DNA of 64,000 bases, from contig CALZBR010000001.1 of NCBI GenBank assembly GCA_945621435.1, positions 62,001 through 126,000 of the forward strand, read 5' to 3'. Source of the DNA: an uncultured Lachnospiraceae bacterium (GTDB taxonomy: Bacteria; Bacillota; Clostridia; Lachnospirales; Lachnospiraceae). The notes beneath the pieces were generated by a model. The model saw only the letters and a program-made list of their open reading frames with translations. It did no database searches and was not told where the DNA came from. Within the stretch, counting starts at the first letter, position 1. The number at the start of each line of letters is the position of its first letter. Below, piece by piece: positions 9,526 to 18,851 of the stretch. The translations under genes and the position numbers were made by a program.

Positions 9526-10809
9526 CTAATACAAAGTAATCTTTTCTCTCCATACACGACCGGAAGCGGGTTTTAATTCACCAAGTCCCAGATCTTCCAG
9601 TTCCACCACCAAAGTATTCTCCGCTTCCAGAAACAGTCTTACCCGCATACGTACCGTCGAAGCTGTCAGCTCCTCCAATACCACCTGTGCCATCATTCCG
9701 GCTTTACCAACCAGCGGCGTGATAATGAAGGTTATCTCATTTCCATCCTGCAGATAGAATTCGAATTCTTTGGCTGCCTCATACCAGTTCACCCCGGCGT
9801 CCAACAGGGCTAAATAGGTCTCCTCTCCTTGTCTTAGGATATTCATACCGATATTGGCCTTCAATTTATCATTTCCCAGGAATATGTACTCGCTGCCTTC
9901 TGCACTCTTATTCAGTCTCTCCTGCATTCCCAGACAGGCTCCCTTGCTGAACAGATTGTTCCCTTGGAATACTCTCCTGTTTCTGCAGAGATACTTCAAC
10001 GACTCCTTCATCCATTCCCGTTCAAAACCGTCACCAATCAGGAAAACGCTTCCTGCCTGTGTTCCTTCACATGCTTTCCCGACGATTTTCAGGAAACCGA
10101 TATCCAGCTCTCCGGTCTTTTTTTCCCTTTTGTCTGTCGCTAACGGCAAGGGCTCCCAGCAGGGAAACGGATAAGCCTTCTCTTCAATATAGGCAACCAT
10201 CGGTGTTGTCTTTCGATTGCAGTCCATCCGATAGACCTTGATACAGTTCCCCGCATAAGCAAACAACAGGGACTGACTCATCCACAGTTCCCTGGGCTGA
10301 TGTATCATGTAGTAATAATAACTCTCCGTGTGACTCTGAAAAAAGATATTGTCGGTTTTCAATCTCAGACCACCGGCAACACTGTTCAGAATCTCCAGGA
10401 TATTGTGATCCAGAACTTCGCAGGTGATCATTAATCCTTCAATCTTATCCGCAGACGCCACCTGACTCAGCATTCCCAGGCATCTCTTGACAAACAGTGT
10501 CAGAAGCGCCACCGGGTCAAAGCTTTCTCCATCAATCAAAACAGGCTCTCCATCTATGGCAAGAGCAAGCAGATTGTCTACCGTAATCCCCTGCTCCTCC
10601 TCTCCCTTTCTGACGGCTTCTTTTCCATAGAACCACTGGTTTACTCCGCTGCGCTTACAAAGCACTGTAGGAATACTGTAATTCTCGGCTCCCGCTGTCT
10701 GGGAAATTGTCTCCACTTCCCCTGTACCGGGGCGGCTGTAGCTAATCTGGGAAAACTCGTTACCCAAATCAAAACCTACAATAACCTTATCACCGCTAAA
10801 GAATCCCAT
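9526..10809 (-). CDS. Hsp70/actin-like ATPase-fold protein (DUF5716-like)
   Basis: 427 residues. The N-terminus KVIVGFDLGNEFSQISY (8-24) is the phosphate-1 loop of the Hsp70/actin/FtsA fold. SVFLIGDGFE (254-263) and NLFSKGACLGM (285-295) fit the adenosine motif and connect-2 of Hsp70. Where the phosphate-2 loop (DxGGGT) is expected, near 180-193, the protein reads LLFAYAGNCIKVY, with no Asp and no Gly-rich turn, so hydrolysis may be weak or absent. The C-terminal 120 residues are beta-rich and would replace the Hsp70 substrate domain. From memory I place it in DUF5716; a profile search would confirm. It sits 13 nt after the 1188-residue protein gene and is surely co-translated with it. No role is known to me. 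Confidence 0.75.
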   Translation of the reverse strand: MGFFSGDKVIVGFDLGNEFSQISYSRPGTGEVETISQTAGAENYSIPTVLCKRSGVNQWFYGKEAVRKGEEEQGITVDNLLALAIDGEPVLIDGESFDPVALLTLFVKRCLGMLSQVASADKIEGLMITCEVLDHNILEILNSVAGGLRLKTDNIFFQSHTESYYYYMIHQPRELWMSQSLLFAYAGNCIKVYRMDCNRKTTPMVAYIEEKAYPFPCWEPLPLATDKREKKTGELDIGFLKIVGKACEGTQAGSVFLIGDGFEREWMKESLKYLCRNRRVFQGNNLFSKGACLGMQERLNKSAEGSEYIFLGNDKLKANIGMNILRQGEETYLALLDAGVNWYEAAKEFEFYLQDGNEITFIITPLVGKAGMMAQVVLEELTASTVRMRVRLFLEAENTLVVELEDLGLGELKPASGRVWREKITLY

Positions 10810-10822
10810 ACCTGTTCCCTCG

Positions 10823-13800
10823 TTACATCAACTTAAACAGCCTGCTGTTAAAGTATTCTTTTTTGAAGTATTCTTCCATCAAATCGTCCAATGTGTCATA
10901 GTCCTGAAGCGTCCTGCTGAACACAATATCATTTATCAAATGGTATCTGCTGCTTTCTTCGTTCAATATATCACTTTTCTGAACGATGTTGCTCTCTGTC
11001 AGCTGCTCGTCCTCATCGCGTATCTCCGTAATGTAATACTGCAGACTCTCCCCAAAGAAAAGAACAAATTCCTTTACACAGACTCCGCCATAGATGTTCT
11101 TCATATTCTCAGTCACATACTCGTCAGCCTCACCATCCTCATGAATGATCACATAATGAATCCTAACCTTTGCACGAGGGCTCGCGTGATATTCAATGAT
11201 GGTCTTGTCTGCAAGCTCCTGAAGTACCAAACTATCTCCTCTGAAAGTCTTAAAGAATTCCAAACAAATACCGTCGTTAATGAGTTCATGCAAGAACTGC
11301 TTCACCACAGGAGCGGCTGTTCCGTCCAATTCACTGCTGTTTTCTGCATAATACTTTAAGAATGCAAGCTTACAGATCCTACGTACAGACTCACCTCTTG
11401 TATGCATACGCATAATCTCATCAACAACATCTTTTTCTGTGATCCTGTCTCTGACGAAATATTCCATGGAACACTGCGCCAGGAAGGCATCCTCTACCTC
11501 AGGCTTAGCCCCTTGTGATAAATAATATCGGAATATCTCCATCTTTTCTCCCACAAAGGCACCGGAATAAAGCATCTGTATCAGAATATTCTCACTGAGA
11601 TTATAACAGTCTACCTCAAAGGATACTGCTGCCTTCCACAAATCTCTTAGATTTTTGGTCATTCCCCGGTAATACATAGTGAGATATCTGAGGATAACAC
11701 TGTCATATTTTCCCTTTTGGAATGCATACACGGCAGCAGCGAGGAGCACTTCATCCTCCACCATGTTTCTCTGTTCCATCAGATACGATAAAAGACGCAC
11801 TAACTGCTTTATTTCAATGAAATAAGGACCATAGTTTTCCAGCCACTGGCCTGCCAGCTCCATGTTACCGCGAAGAATCAGCAGTCTGACCAGGTTACCT
11901 CTCTCTTCCGGCGAAAAATCATCCGGATTCAGCCTCTCAAGATATGTGTCCAGAGACTTCATATCGTCTGTGTCATAAAAATGCTGCAAAAGCTGTAATT
12001 CCAGTTCACGCCTGATTCTGCCGTCCGTATCCTCCGACTCAATAACCTCCAACACTCTCTTCTTGTTTTCAGGCCGATTCAGATCATTTTCCTTCTCACC
12101 ACGGCACAGATAAAGTGCAAGCTCCGGATTCTCTAAAGGGAAATTCAGCAGGATCCGAAGAAGCTTTCCGGGAATCATAAGCTTTTCGATTGTATATTCC
12201 ACGTTCTTGATAAAGCGGTTCCCAAAAGCATCCTCAAACGCAAGCGTATATTCACTGCCATACAGGGAAACCCAGATTTTCTTATCATTCAAAACATACT
12301 CTCTTGGGCTCAGGCTCCCCGGCTGATATACATAGACCTTTCTCAAACGTTCATCTTCTATCTGAATCATATGTGCAAAAAGTAATCTCGAGAGCGGTTT
12401 GCCAATCTCTTCGGTAATCATCTCCGGCTGTAACAGACGATTGTAGATATCCGCCAGATTCCTGTTGATATGTAACTTTGTGATCTGTTCTGTGCAGAAA
12501 TACTCCATACGAATACGATAGCTCTCATAAATATCTCCGAGCTTGTCCTGGTTCTGTAAAATATATCGATACAAATAGGCTGTATGCTCATAATCAAGAC
12601 TGTTTTGATAACTAAAATAAAGCAATACCGCCTTCGGAATCTCCTGCTCTTTGTTCAGGTCTATAGAAAACATATAATACTCGTACAGGCTGGTAATGTG
12701 CAACTGATTCTCTACCCCTGCCCTGTAGTATTCAAAATATCGATTGTCCGTTTTACATCCCCTGATCAGCAATGTACAAATCTGTTGCAAAACGCTTGTA
12801 TCATTCTTCTTTTGATATATCTTCTCAAGAATCCGAAACAGAAGACCTGAAAACATCTTTACCCTGTCCATCAGGTAAAGCAGCTGCTCCACAACCTCAG
12901 AATTGAGGATTCCTTTTCTGATTCCGTACCATAATACCTGTATTTCAAAAGTTCCCGGTTTTCTGAGAAGTGAGGGATTACTGTTCAATAGGCTGAGCGC
13001 TTCTATATACAGAACAGGGCTTGTACACCCGTATTCAAATTGCTTTTCCAAAAAAGCCCACTTCTTTCCCGGAGCTTTCTCATATTCCGAAGAAAGATAC
13101 AGCATAAGCCACGCAACACGCCAATTATATTTATCTTTGCGATAAATATATTCCACTTTATCCGCTACCTGGTTCACATATTTGATATCTCCGTGAATCA
13201 GAGTCGTCAGATATAGATAATAGGCAAGCTTTGCGTCATCAGCTTCTTCTTTTTCCATGGCTTCTGCGACATGATCCAAAATCCATCCCGCCTCATTCAA
13301 GCTGTCCTGGGTAATCAGGAGCTGCGCCTGAAACAGTCTGGTGGAAATCTCATTTTCATCCATCACATGCAGTTTTTCAATCAGCTTACCGGTCTCTTTC
13401 AGCCAGGTAGACTTATTTATCCTCTTGTTGCGATAATTCTGATAGAGCTCCATCATCTGAAAAACACATTTCTTTTCGGATAATTTCTGATACTGCTCAG
13501 AATTCGAACCATTTACATGTATCGTCACCGGGATCCTAAGTTCCACAAAGGAATTATAGAGGCGGACACATCCGAAATTTTTGCCATCCCTACACTGTGT
13601 AACATCAACAAATACCGATAAAGCACATCTGTTTCCCAAAAACTCATCATCGGTAAGTCTCTCTTTTTCCGTAAACAGAAAATCACCAACACACTCCACT
13701 TCCAGTCTGGTATAACCCCAACCGTTTCGAATCAGACTTATCTCCTTTTCAACAACGGGAGTTCCTCCGGTCTTAGGATAGACCTCCAGGGAGAGTTCCT

Positions 13801-14389
13801 TCTCATGTGCCAGAAATTCCACCTTCTGCTTTTTATTGATCTGAATCAGGAATTCTTCCATATTCTGTTCATTTCCCTCATACACGGACAACGCCCGATA
13901 ATCGTCCGCATATTGAGCGTCACTTCCGGTAAAGACAACAGAGAAATCAGGAGAATAAAAGAGTTTAACTGCCTCCTGCCAATTGCTCTTTGCGAGATTG
14001 GTAAAATGAAAAAGATTACGTATAACTCCGATAGAGGATTCCAAAATGGTATATTCCATCGTTACAACAAAGGGGAGATAATACTCTCCCTGGTTGCTGA
14101 TAACAGAAAAATTCCCCTTAACTACATCTCCCTCTTCCAGTTGCTCTCCGTGAAAACGATACATTATTTTTTCGCGGTTACCGGAGAATTTACCGGTAAT
14201 ACACTCCATCCTCAAATCAGAAGAAACAACAATCCCATTGACCAATTCTCCGGAGGAATTAATTTCAAATTCTCCTTCGTAAATCTCACCTTTATGCAAG
14301 GAAATCTCAATTTTTGCACAGGAAAAATCGAGAGACCCGCTCTCGTAATTAAAGTCTTCATTCAAAATCTGCTGAATTATTTTTTGCAT
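10823..14389 (-). CDS. Very large beta-plus-solenoid protein (DUF5717-like), unknown function
   Basis: About 1188 residues. The first 330 are beta-rich and look like two or three immunoglobulin-like units (for example HKGEIYEGEFEINSSGE near 40 and GWGYTRLEVECVGDFLFTE near 225). From about 335 to 960 the chain is almost wholly helical with repeated 30-40 residue hairpins, as in TPR or HEAT solenoids; the last 200 residues are mixed. No signal peptide, membrane helix or enzyme motif. ATG 14389 is preferred because AGGAG lies 8 nt upstream; a longer reading to 14422 lacks this. The gene is more AT-rich than its neighbours. It leads the operon and is preceded by a structured leader (14455-14563). 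I recall it as DUF5717 of Lachnospiraceae. Function unknown. Confidence 0.75.
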   Translation of the reverse strand: MQKIIQQILNEDFNYESGSLDFSCAKIEISLHKGEIYEGEFEINSSGELVNGIVVSSDLRMECITGKFSGNREKIMYRFHGEQLEEGDVVKGNFSVISNQGEYYLPFVVTMEYTILESSIGVIRNLFHFTNLAKSNWQEAVKLFYSPDFSVVFTGSDAQYADDYRALSVYEGNEQNMEEFLIQINKKQKVEFLAHEKELSLEVYPKTGGTPVVEKEISLIRNGWGYTRLEVECVGDFLFTEKERLTDDEFLGNRCALSVFVDVTQCRDGKNFGCVRLYNSFVELRIPVTIHVNGSNSEQYQKLSEKKCVFQMMELYQNYRNKRINKSTWLKETGKLIEKLHVMDENEISTRLFQAQLLITQDSLNEAGWILDHVAEAMEKEEADDAKLAYYLYLTTLIHGDIKYVNQVADKVEYIYRKDKYNWRVAWLMLYLSSEYEKAPGKKWAFLEKQFEYGCTSPVLYIEALSLLNSNPSLLRKPGTFEIQVLWYGIRKGILNSEVVEQLLYLMDRVKMFSGLLFRILEKIYQKKNDTSVLQQICTLLIRGCKTDNRYFEYYRAGVENQLHITSLYEYYMFSIDLNKEQEIPKAVLLYFSYQNSLDYEHTAYLYRYILQNQDKLGDIYESYRIRMEYFCTEQITKLHINRNLADIYNRLLQPEMITEEIGKPLSRLLFAHMIQIEDERLRKVYVYQPGSLSPREYVLNDKKIWVSLYGSEYTLAFEDAFGNRFIKNVEYTIEKLMIPGKLLRILLNFPLENPELALYLCRGEKENDLNRPENKKRVLEVIESEDTDGRIRRELELQLLQHFYDTDDMKSLDTYLERLNPDDFSPEERGNLVRLLILRGNMELAGQWLENYGPYFIEIKQLVRLLSYLMEQRNMVEDEVLLAAAVYAFQKGKYDSVILRYLTMYYRGMTKNLRDLWKAAVSFEVDCYNLSENILIQMLYSGAFVGEKMEIFRYYLSQGAKPEVEDAFLAQCSMEYFVRDRITEKDVVDEIMRMHTRGESVRRICKLAFLKYYAENSSELDGTAAPVVKQFLHELINDGICLEFFKTFRGDSLVLQELADKTIIEYHASPRAKVRIHYVIIHEDGEADEYVTENMKNIYGGVCVKEFVLFFGESLQYYITEIRDEDEQLTESNIVQKSDILNEESSRYHLINDIVFSRTLQDYDTLDDLMEEYFKKEYFNSRLFKLM

Positions 14390-14454
14390 TACCAACACTC
14401 CTGTGCAAATACCACTCATCAACTCGCTCAGCCCCTGAGCTCACTCACAAGCTC

Positions 14455-14563
14455 GCGCTTTCAGCGCTCTATGCCTGCTTGCGCAGGCGGCTTGTTCGTT
14501 AATGGCGCAAGAAAAACAAATGCCTGCTTCGCAGTCGCTTGTTTTTCTTTTGCGCTCATTATA
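14455..14563 (-). promoter_or_regulatory. Structured leader element, copy 1, with extended -10
   Basis: Reading the minus strand: TGATATAAT (extended -10, TATAAT at 14558-14563), then at the expected start site a long stem. Its 5' arm GCGCAA-AA-GAAAAACAA pairs with TTGTTTTTC-TTGCGC, with a 2-nt bulge and a nested CTGC-GAA-GCAG tip. A second hairpin GCCTGC-GCAA-GCAGGC and a third GCGCT-TTC-AGCGC follow. It ends about 65 nt before the start codon of the 1188-residue protein. The same element occurs at 62959-63070, about 90% identical over 83 nt. I know no RNA family with this pattern. Confidence 0.75.
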
Positions 14564-14604
14564 TCATATTTTTGTGAGTAATTTAAGATTATTCGGGAAA
14601 ATTT

Positions 14605-14634
14605 TTGCAATTTTTAAAATAAATTGCATATAAC
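14605..14634 (+). promoter_or_regulatory. Possible promoter of the SpoIID-like gene
   Basis: TTGCAA, 18 nt, TATAAC. The -10 reads GCATATAAC, which also resembles mother-cell sporulation sigma -10 boxes; which sigma factor acts here cannot be decided by eye. Confidence 0.35.
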
Positions 14635-14666
14635 GATTATAAACATCTCATATGTGAGGATATAAA

Positions 14667-15944
14667 ATGGCTGATATCGATTTGAAAGCCATGCAGGAGG
14701 AACCTGCAGGTACCGCTTATACCGGCACCATGAAAATCAGCGTAGTTTCTTCCATCGGTCTGATACCCGTCGCAAATGCCACAGTAACAGTGTCTTACAC
14801 CGGTGACCCCGATTCAACGCTGGCAGAACTGACCACAGACATCTCCGGTCAGACGCCAACCATTACCCTGGAAGCTCCTCCTTTAGATCTGTCCCTGGAT
14901 CCGGAAATTACCGAACAACCCTATTCGGAATATAACATTAAGGTCACGGCAGATGGGTATGAACCCGTTCTTGTCACCGGTTCCGAAATATTTGCCAACG
15001 AATTGTCTCTCCAACCTATACAAATGAACCCTCTTGCAAGCACCGAGGAAGAAGAAAAGGTCGTGACAATACCTGCACACACTCTCTTCGGTGAATACCC
15101 CCCTAAGATACCGGAAGATGAGATCAAAACTGTCGCCGAAACCGGCGAAATCGTTTTGAGCCGGGTGGTAATTCCGGAATATATCATCGTTCATGACGGT
15201 GCTCCGGGCGACCAAACCGCTCCCAATTACTGGGTACGCTACAGAGATTATATCAAAAATGTTGCCTCCTGCGAAATCTACTCCACCTGGCCGGAAAGTG
15301 CCCTCTATGCGAACATTTTGGCAATCCAGTCTTTTACCTTGAACAGAGTTTACACAGAATGGTACCGTAATCAGGGATACGATTTTACCATCACCTCCTC
15401 CACTGCCTACGATCAGAAATGGGTATATGGAAGAAATATTTATCAGAACATTGACTACATCGTGGATACGGTTTTTGCCAATTTTCTTTCACGCCCCGGC
15501 GTGCAACAGCCCATTTTCACCTCCTATTGTGACGGCAATCGCGTTACCTGTAACGGTCTGAGTCAATGGGGTTCCAAGTATCTGGGAGATGAAGGGTACT
15601 CTGCCATTGAGATTATCCGGTATTATTACGGCAATGATATGTACATCAACTCCGCAGAGCTCATCTCCGGTGTGCCTTCGTCCTGGCCCGGTTATGATTT
15701 GGGTATCGGTGCCTCCGGAGAAAAGGTTCGTCAGCTTCAGACTCAATTGAATCGAATTGCCCGTAACTATCCGGCTATTCCCACCATCACAGCTGACGGT
15801 ATCTATGGACCCGCCACCGCTGAAGCGGTTCGGACTTTCCAGCGAATCTTCAATCTGCCTCAGACCGGAGTAACAGACTATGCTACCTGGTATGAGATTT
15901 CGGAGATTTTCGTAGGTGTATCCAGGCTCGCAGAACCCGGCTGA
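14667..15944 (+). CDS. SpoIID/LytB-like protein with C-terminal peptidoglycan-binding domain
   Basis: 425 residues. N-terminal 20-115: a carboxypeptidase-regulatory-like beta domain (VANATVTVSYTG, YNIKVTADGYEPV). Middle 190-330: a SpoIID/LytB-type domain; the stretch WPESALYANILAIQSFTLNRVY matches its catalytic helix and NGLSQWGSKYLGDEGY plus RYYYGNDM its C-terminal signature. Residues about 345-420 form a PG_binding_1 repeat (GEKVRQLQTQLNRI, DGIYGPATAEAVRTFQ). SpoIID proteins trim stripped glycan in spore formation. No signal peptide or membrane helix is visible, which is odd for a wall protein and suggests release during sporulation or another export route. GTGAGGA precedes the start. Divergent from the four-gene operon; ends at a bidirectional terminator. 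Confidence 0.8.
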   Translation: MADIDLKAMQEEPAGTAYTGTMKISVVSSIGLIPVANATVTVSYTGDPDSTLAELTTDISGQTPTITLEAPPLDLSLDPEITEQPYSEYNIKVTADGYEPVLVTGSEIFANELSLQPIQMNPLASTEEEEKVVTIPAHTLFGEYPPKIPEDEIKTVAETGEIVLSRVVIPEYIIVHDGAPGDQTAPNYWVRYRDYIKNVASCEIYSTWPESALYANILAIQSFTLNRVYTEWYRNQGYDFTITSSTAYDQKWVYGRNIYQNIDYIVDTVFANFLSRPGVQQPIFTSYCDGNRVTCNGLSQWGSKYLGDEGYSAIEIIRYYYGNDMYINSAELISGVPSSWPGYDLGIGASGEKVRQLQTQLNRIARNYPAIPTITADGIYGPATAEAVRTFQRIFNLPQTGVTDYATWYEISEIFVGVSRLAEPG

Positions 15945-15956
15945 ATTCAAACTAAA

Positions 15957-15990
15957 AAGCGGCTGCACTACTGCAGCCGCCCAATTTTTA
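15957..15990. terminator. Bidirectional terminator
   Basis: Stem GCGGCTGCA / TGCAGCCGC (15959-15967 with 15972-15980), loop of 4, A-run before and T-run after, between two convergent genes. Confidence 0.85.
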
Positions 15991-15999
15991 TGTCCAATA

Positions 16000-17892
16000 T
16001 TATACTCTCTTAAACCTTGCGACCTCAGCGCTCATTCCCTTGGAAATCTCCTCACTATTCATAGATTCTTTCTGAATCTCGTTCAAGGCTTCTACCAGAC
16101 TGACTGCACTATCCGCCACACTGGTAACACCCTTTGTGTTTTCGTCCACAGCTACGGATATATCATTGATACCGTGATTCATGTTCTTCATTGTTTCTGC
16201 TATTTCACCGGCGTTCGCTGCAAAATCATTGATGATTCTGTCCACACTCTCAGCATCCTGCTGATACTGGTTAACAACATTACCGAAATCATCATAGTCT
16301 TTCATGACCTTCTCATCAATAAACTGCAAAATGGACTCTGCATTTCTTGCAAGCTGATCCACCGCCTCCATAACCTGAGCACTGATTGTCTGAATATTAC
16401 CCGCAGTCGCCGCGCTACTATCCGCCAGATCTCGAATCTCATTGGCCACTACAGCAAAACCTCTTCCTGCTTCTCCGGCTCTTGCAGCCTCAATGGAGGC
16501 ATTCAAAGACAACAGGTTGGTCTGACTTGTGATTCCCAGAATCTCCTGTGTCAGTTTCTTAATCTTTTCAACACTCCTGCTCTCCTCCAAGGCTGCCTTG
16601 AGACTGACACGAATATCTTCTACGTTAGAAGCAGTTTTATTCTTATTAGCGATTGTACTTTGACGGATTTCATTTGCGCGATCTCTGATGTCCTTAACCA
16701 GATATACACCATCATTGACATGATTGTTCATCTGATCAATCTCTTCCAGTACGGAATCGGTTCCGGATACAATCTGTCCCAAAGTCGCAGAAATCTCTTC
16801 CATACTTGCCGCCATCTCTTCCATTGCAGCAGATACATTGCCGGCAAATTCATTGGACACAACTATTTCTTTATTAACTGTTGCGGATGATTCCATCAAC
16901 TTCTCTGACTGAACCTTGAGTCTCCGCATAATCCCCTGAAGCTGTTCAATGAATTTATTGACACCTTCTGTCATCTGAGCGATTTCGTCAGAAGTCTTCA
17001 CCGGAATTCTCTCTGTCAGGTCGCCTTCACGATCATATATTTTTTTCACAATTGCATTCACATGCTTCTTAGCTGCCGCTGCCGGTTTTGTAACTGTTAC
17101 AACAATAACAAATACGGTAGACATTACCAGAAGTATGCAGACAGAAAACAATACTATGTCTGAATTTCTTGTCTTTTTTATCTTGTCCTCATTGATCTCC
17201 TGACAGGTTCGCGCCTCTTTCTTCATTATCTCATCGAAAGCGACCTGCGAATCCTGCATCTTTTTATAGTATGCGCCAAAGTTATCAATATGCCTGCTTA
17301 AATCACTGATATTTCCCTTTTGAAGATATTCCAGGCAGCCTCTGCAATAATTTGAATAGTTCCGTGAGCTTTCCATGTAAGTCTTTCCGGAAACCACAAT
17401 TTTCTGATCTTCGGATTCATCAATCAGTTTACTGATTTCATCCATGGTGCTTTCAAAGCCGCTTATCGCTTTTTCAAGGTTCGAATTATTCGTTTCCGAA
17501 TCTTCTTTTCCATAACGATAGTAGCCCAAATAGCTGTACATTCTTGCCTGTTCCATGTAAGTTGCAGCCTCACCATCCAGAGCAATCAGTTGCAGATATA
17601 CATCTCCAATCCGATCTGTAGTATCAGCAATCTGTCCCAACGCAGTTATGTCCATTATAACGGTCGCAAAAAACAGTAAAACCATTACGGCAAGTGAAGC
17701 AAATATTTTGACACCGATATTAAACCCTTTTCGTTTTCGGGAACCGGCATTTTTCATTTCTTCCGTATTCTTAACATTTATATCTTTATTTTTATTTTTC
17801 TCTGCGAAAGATCTCTTCGGTTTCGTATCAATGTTTTCCTTATTGGTGTTAATATTTCTCTCTTCTTTTTTCTTGTTTATCTGATTCATCAT
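16000..17892 (-). CDS. Methyl-accepting chemotaxis protein with four-helix sensor and basic N-terminal tail
   Basis: 630 residues. Transmembrane receptor that passes ligand signals to CheA. Order: an unusual 55-residue Lys/Asn-rich cytoplasmic tail; TM1 near 60-82; a helical extracellular sensor (about 85-240, MCP four-helix type, with two Cys at CRGC); TM2 near 245-268; HAMP near 270-325; signalling domain to the end. The hairpin tip reads [34 protein letters not shown], the hallmark of the family (positions about 450-483). AAAGGA lies 8 nt upstream of the start. Convergent with the SpoIID-like gene. Ligand unknown. Confidence 0.93.
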   Translation of the reverse strand: MMNQINKKKEERNINTNKENIDTKPKRSFAEKNKNKDINVKNTEEMKNAGSRKRKGFNIGVKIFASLAVMVLLFFATVIMDITALGQIADTTDRIGDVYLQLIALDGEAATYMEQARMYSYLGYYRYGKEDSETNNSNLEKAISGFESTMDEISKLIDESEDQKIVVSGKTYMESSRNYSNYCRGCLEYLQKGNISDLSRHIDNFGAYYKKMQDSQVAFDEIMKKEARTCQEINEDKIKKTRNSDIVLFSVCILLVMSTVFVIVVTVTKPAAAAKKHVNAIVKKIYDREGDLTERIPVKTSDEIAQMTEGVNKFIEQLQGIMRRLKVQSEKLMESSATVNKEIVVSNEFAGNVSAAMEEMAASMEEISATLGQIVSGTDSVLEEIDQMNNHVNDGVYLVKDIRDRANEIRQSTIANKNKTASNVEDIRVSLKAALEESRSVEKIKKLTQEILGITSQTNLLSLNASIEAARAGEAGRGFAVVANEIRDLADSSAATAGNIQTISAQVMEAVDQLARNAESILQFIDEKVMKDYDDFGNVVNQYQQDAESVDRIINDFAANAGEIAETMKNMNHGINDISVAVDENTKGVTSVADSAVSLVEALNEIQKESMNSEEISKGMSAEVARFKRV

Positions 17893-17946
17893 ACCAATAT
17901 CCTTTCAACCGGAAAAAATATTTTATAGGTAAATTATACACTATTT

Positions 17947-18837
17947 CTACAAAAAATGGTAGTCTTTTGCATATTTTCCCGGTGAAATATCATAATTTTC
18001 TTTGAAATTTCTTAGAAAAGAAGAATAATCCGAAAATCCACATTCCTGGTACACCTGTCTCACTGATTTCCCCTGCCGCAGGAGTTCACACGCAAGTATC
18101 AGCCTTTTCTGAATCACAAAGGTATGCGCCGTCAGTCCGGTCAATTCTTTAAAACGACGCAGAAAATAGTATTTGCTCATATGTACCTGTCCCGCTAAAT
18201 CTTCCACTGTGATCGTCTCTTCTATATGGGCATCAATATAACTGCTAAGTTTCTCCACCAGCTCATGATATTCTATTGTATCGGATACTGACAAATAATC
18301 CTTTCTGCTACACAACACGTTCAAATAAGAAAAAAACATCGCAAGACAGCCTCGATCCATTACCTGTTTGGCTCCCGGCAATTCTTCCTCCATCCCACCC
18401 GACATCGCTAATTTTAATAAATATCCCCTCAACATTTCCTCATAATAAATAGGAAAATGCCACACACAATTCTCATGATTTTCAAAGCATGCAGTCAGAT
18501 CCATCTCTCCTTCGGAAAGCTGTTCCAGCATCACATCTGAAATCCACAAAATAATCCTCTTTGAAGAATCGTGCTTTTTCTCAATATAATTATATTTGTG
18601 CAACACATTGATATCTATCAGCAAAAAATCACCTTTATGCAGGTTGTAGGTACGTCCCTCCACCATGGAGGAATACTCTCCTTCCAGCACATAGATAATC
18701 TCATAAAAACTGTGATGGTGAAATGCCACTGCCCCCAGAGGAGCTCCCTGCTTCTCGTACACCTCATATTTTTCATTCAGCATATGCTGCCGCTCATCTC
18801 CGGCTTCCAAACGTCGAATGTATTTCTCTCCTGACAT
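17947..18837 (-). CDS. AraC-family transcription regulator with cupin sensor domain
   Basis: About 296 residues. N-terminal cupin-like arm (HHHSFYEIIYVLEGE near 45, LHKGDFLLIDINVLHKY near 75) senses a small molecule, probably a sugar; the C-terminal 100 residues hold two helix-turn-helix units (ITVEDLAGQVHMSKYYFLRRFKEL and SVRQVYQECGFSDYSSFLRNFKE). ATG 18837 is chosen because GGAGG is 6 nt upstream; the reading frame stays open to 18933 only because it runs through the inverted-repeat element at 18852-18992. Divergent from uxuA-uxuB, so it is the likely regulator of hexuronate use. Known for family: activates nearby catabolic genes. Target is inferred from position. Confidence 0.88.
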   Translation of the reverse strand: MSGEKYIRRLEAGDERQHMLNEKYEVYEKQGAPLGAVAFHHHSFYEIIYVLEGEYSSMVEGRTYNLHKGDFLLIDINVLHKYNYIEKKHDSSKRIILWISDVMLEQLSEGEMDLTACFENHENCVWHFPIYYEEMLRGYLLKLAMSGGMEEELPGAKQVMDRGCLAMFFSYLNVLCSRKDYLSVSDTIEYHELVEKLSSYIDAHIEETITVEDLAGQVHMSKYYFLRRFKELTGLTAHTFVIQKRLILACELLRQGKSVRQVYQECGFSDYSSFLRNFKENYDISPGKYAKDYHFL

Positions 18838-18851
18838 ACTACGCCTCCACT

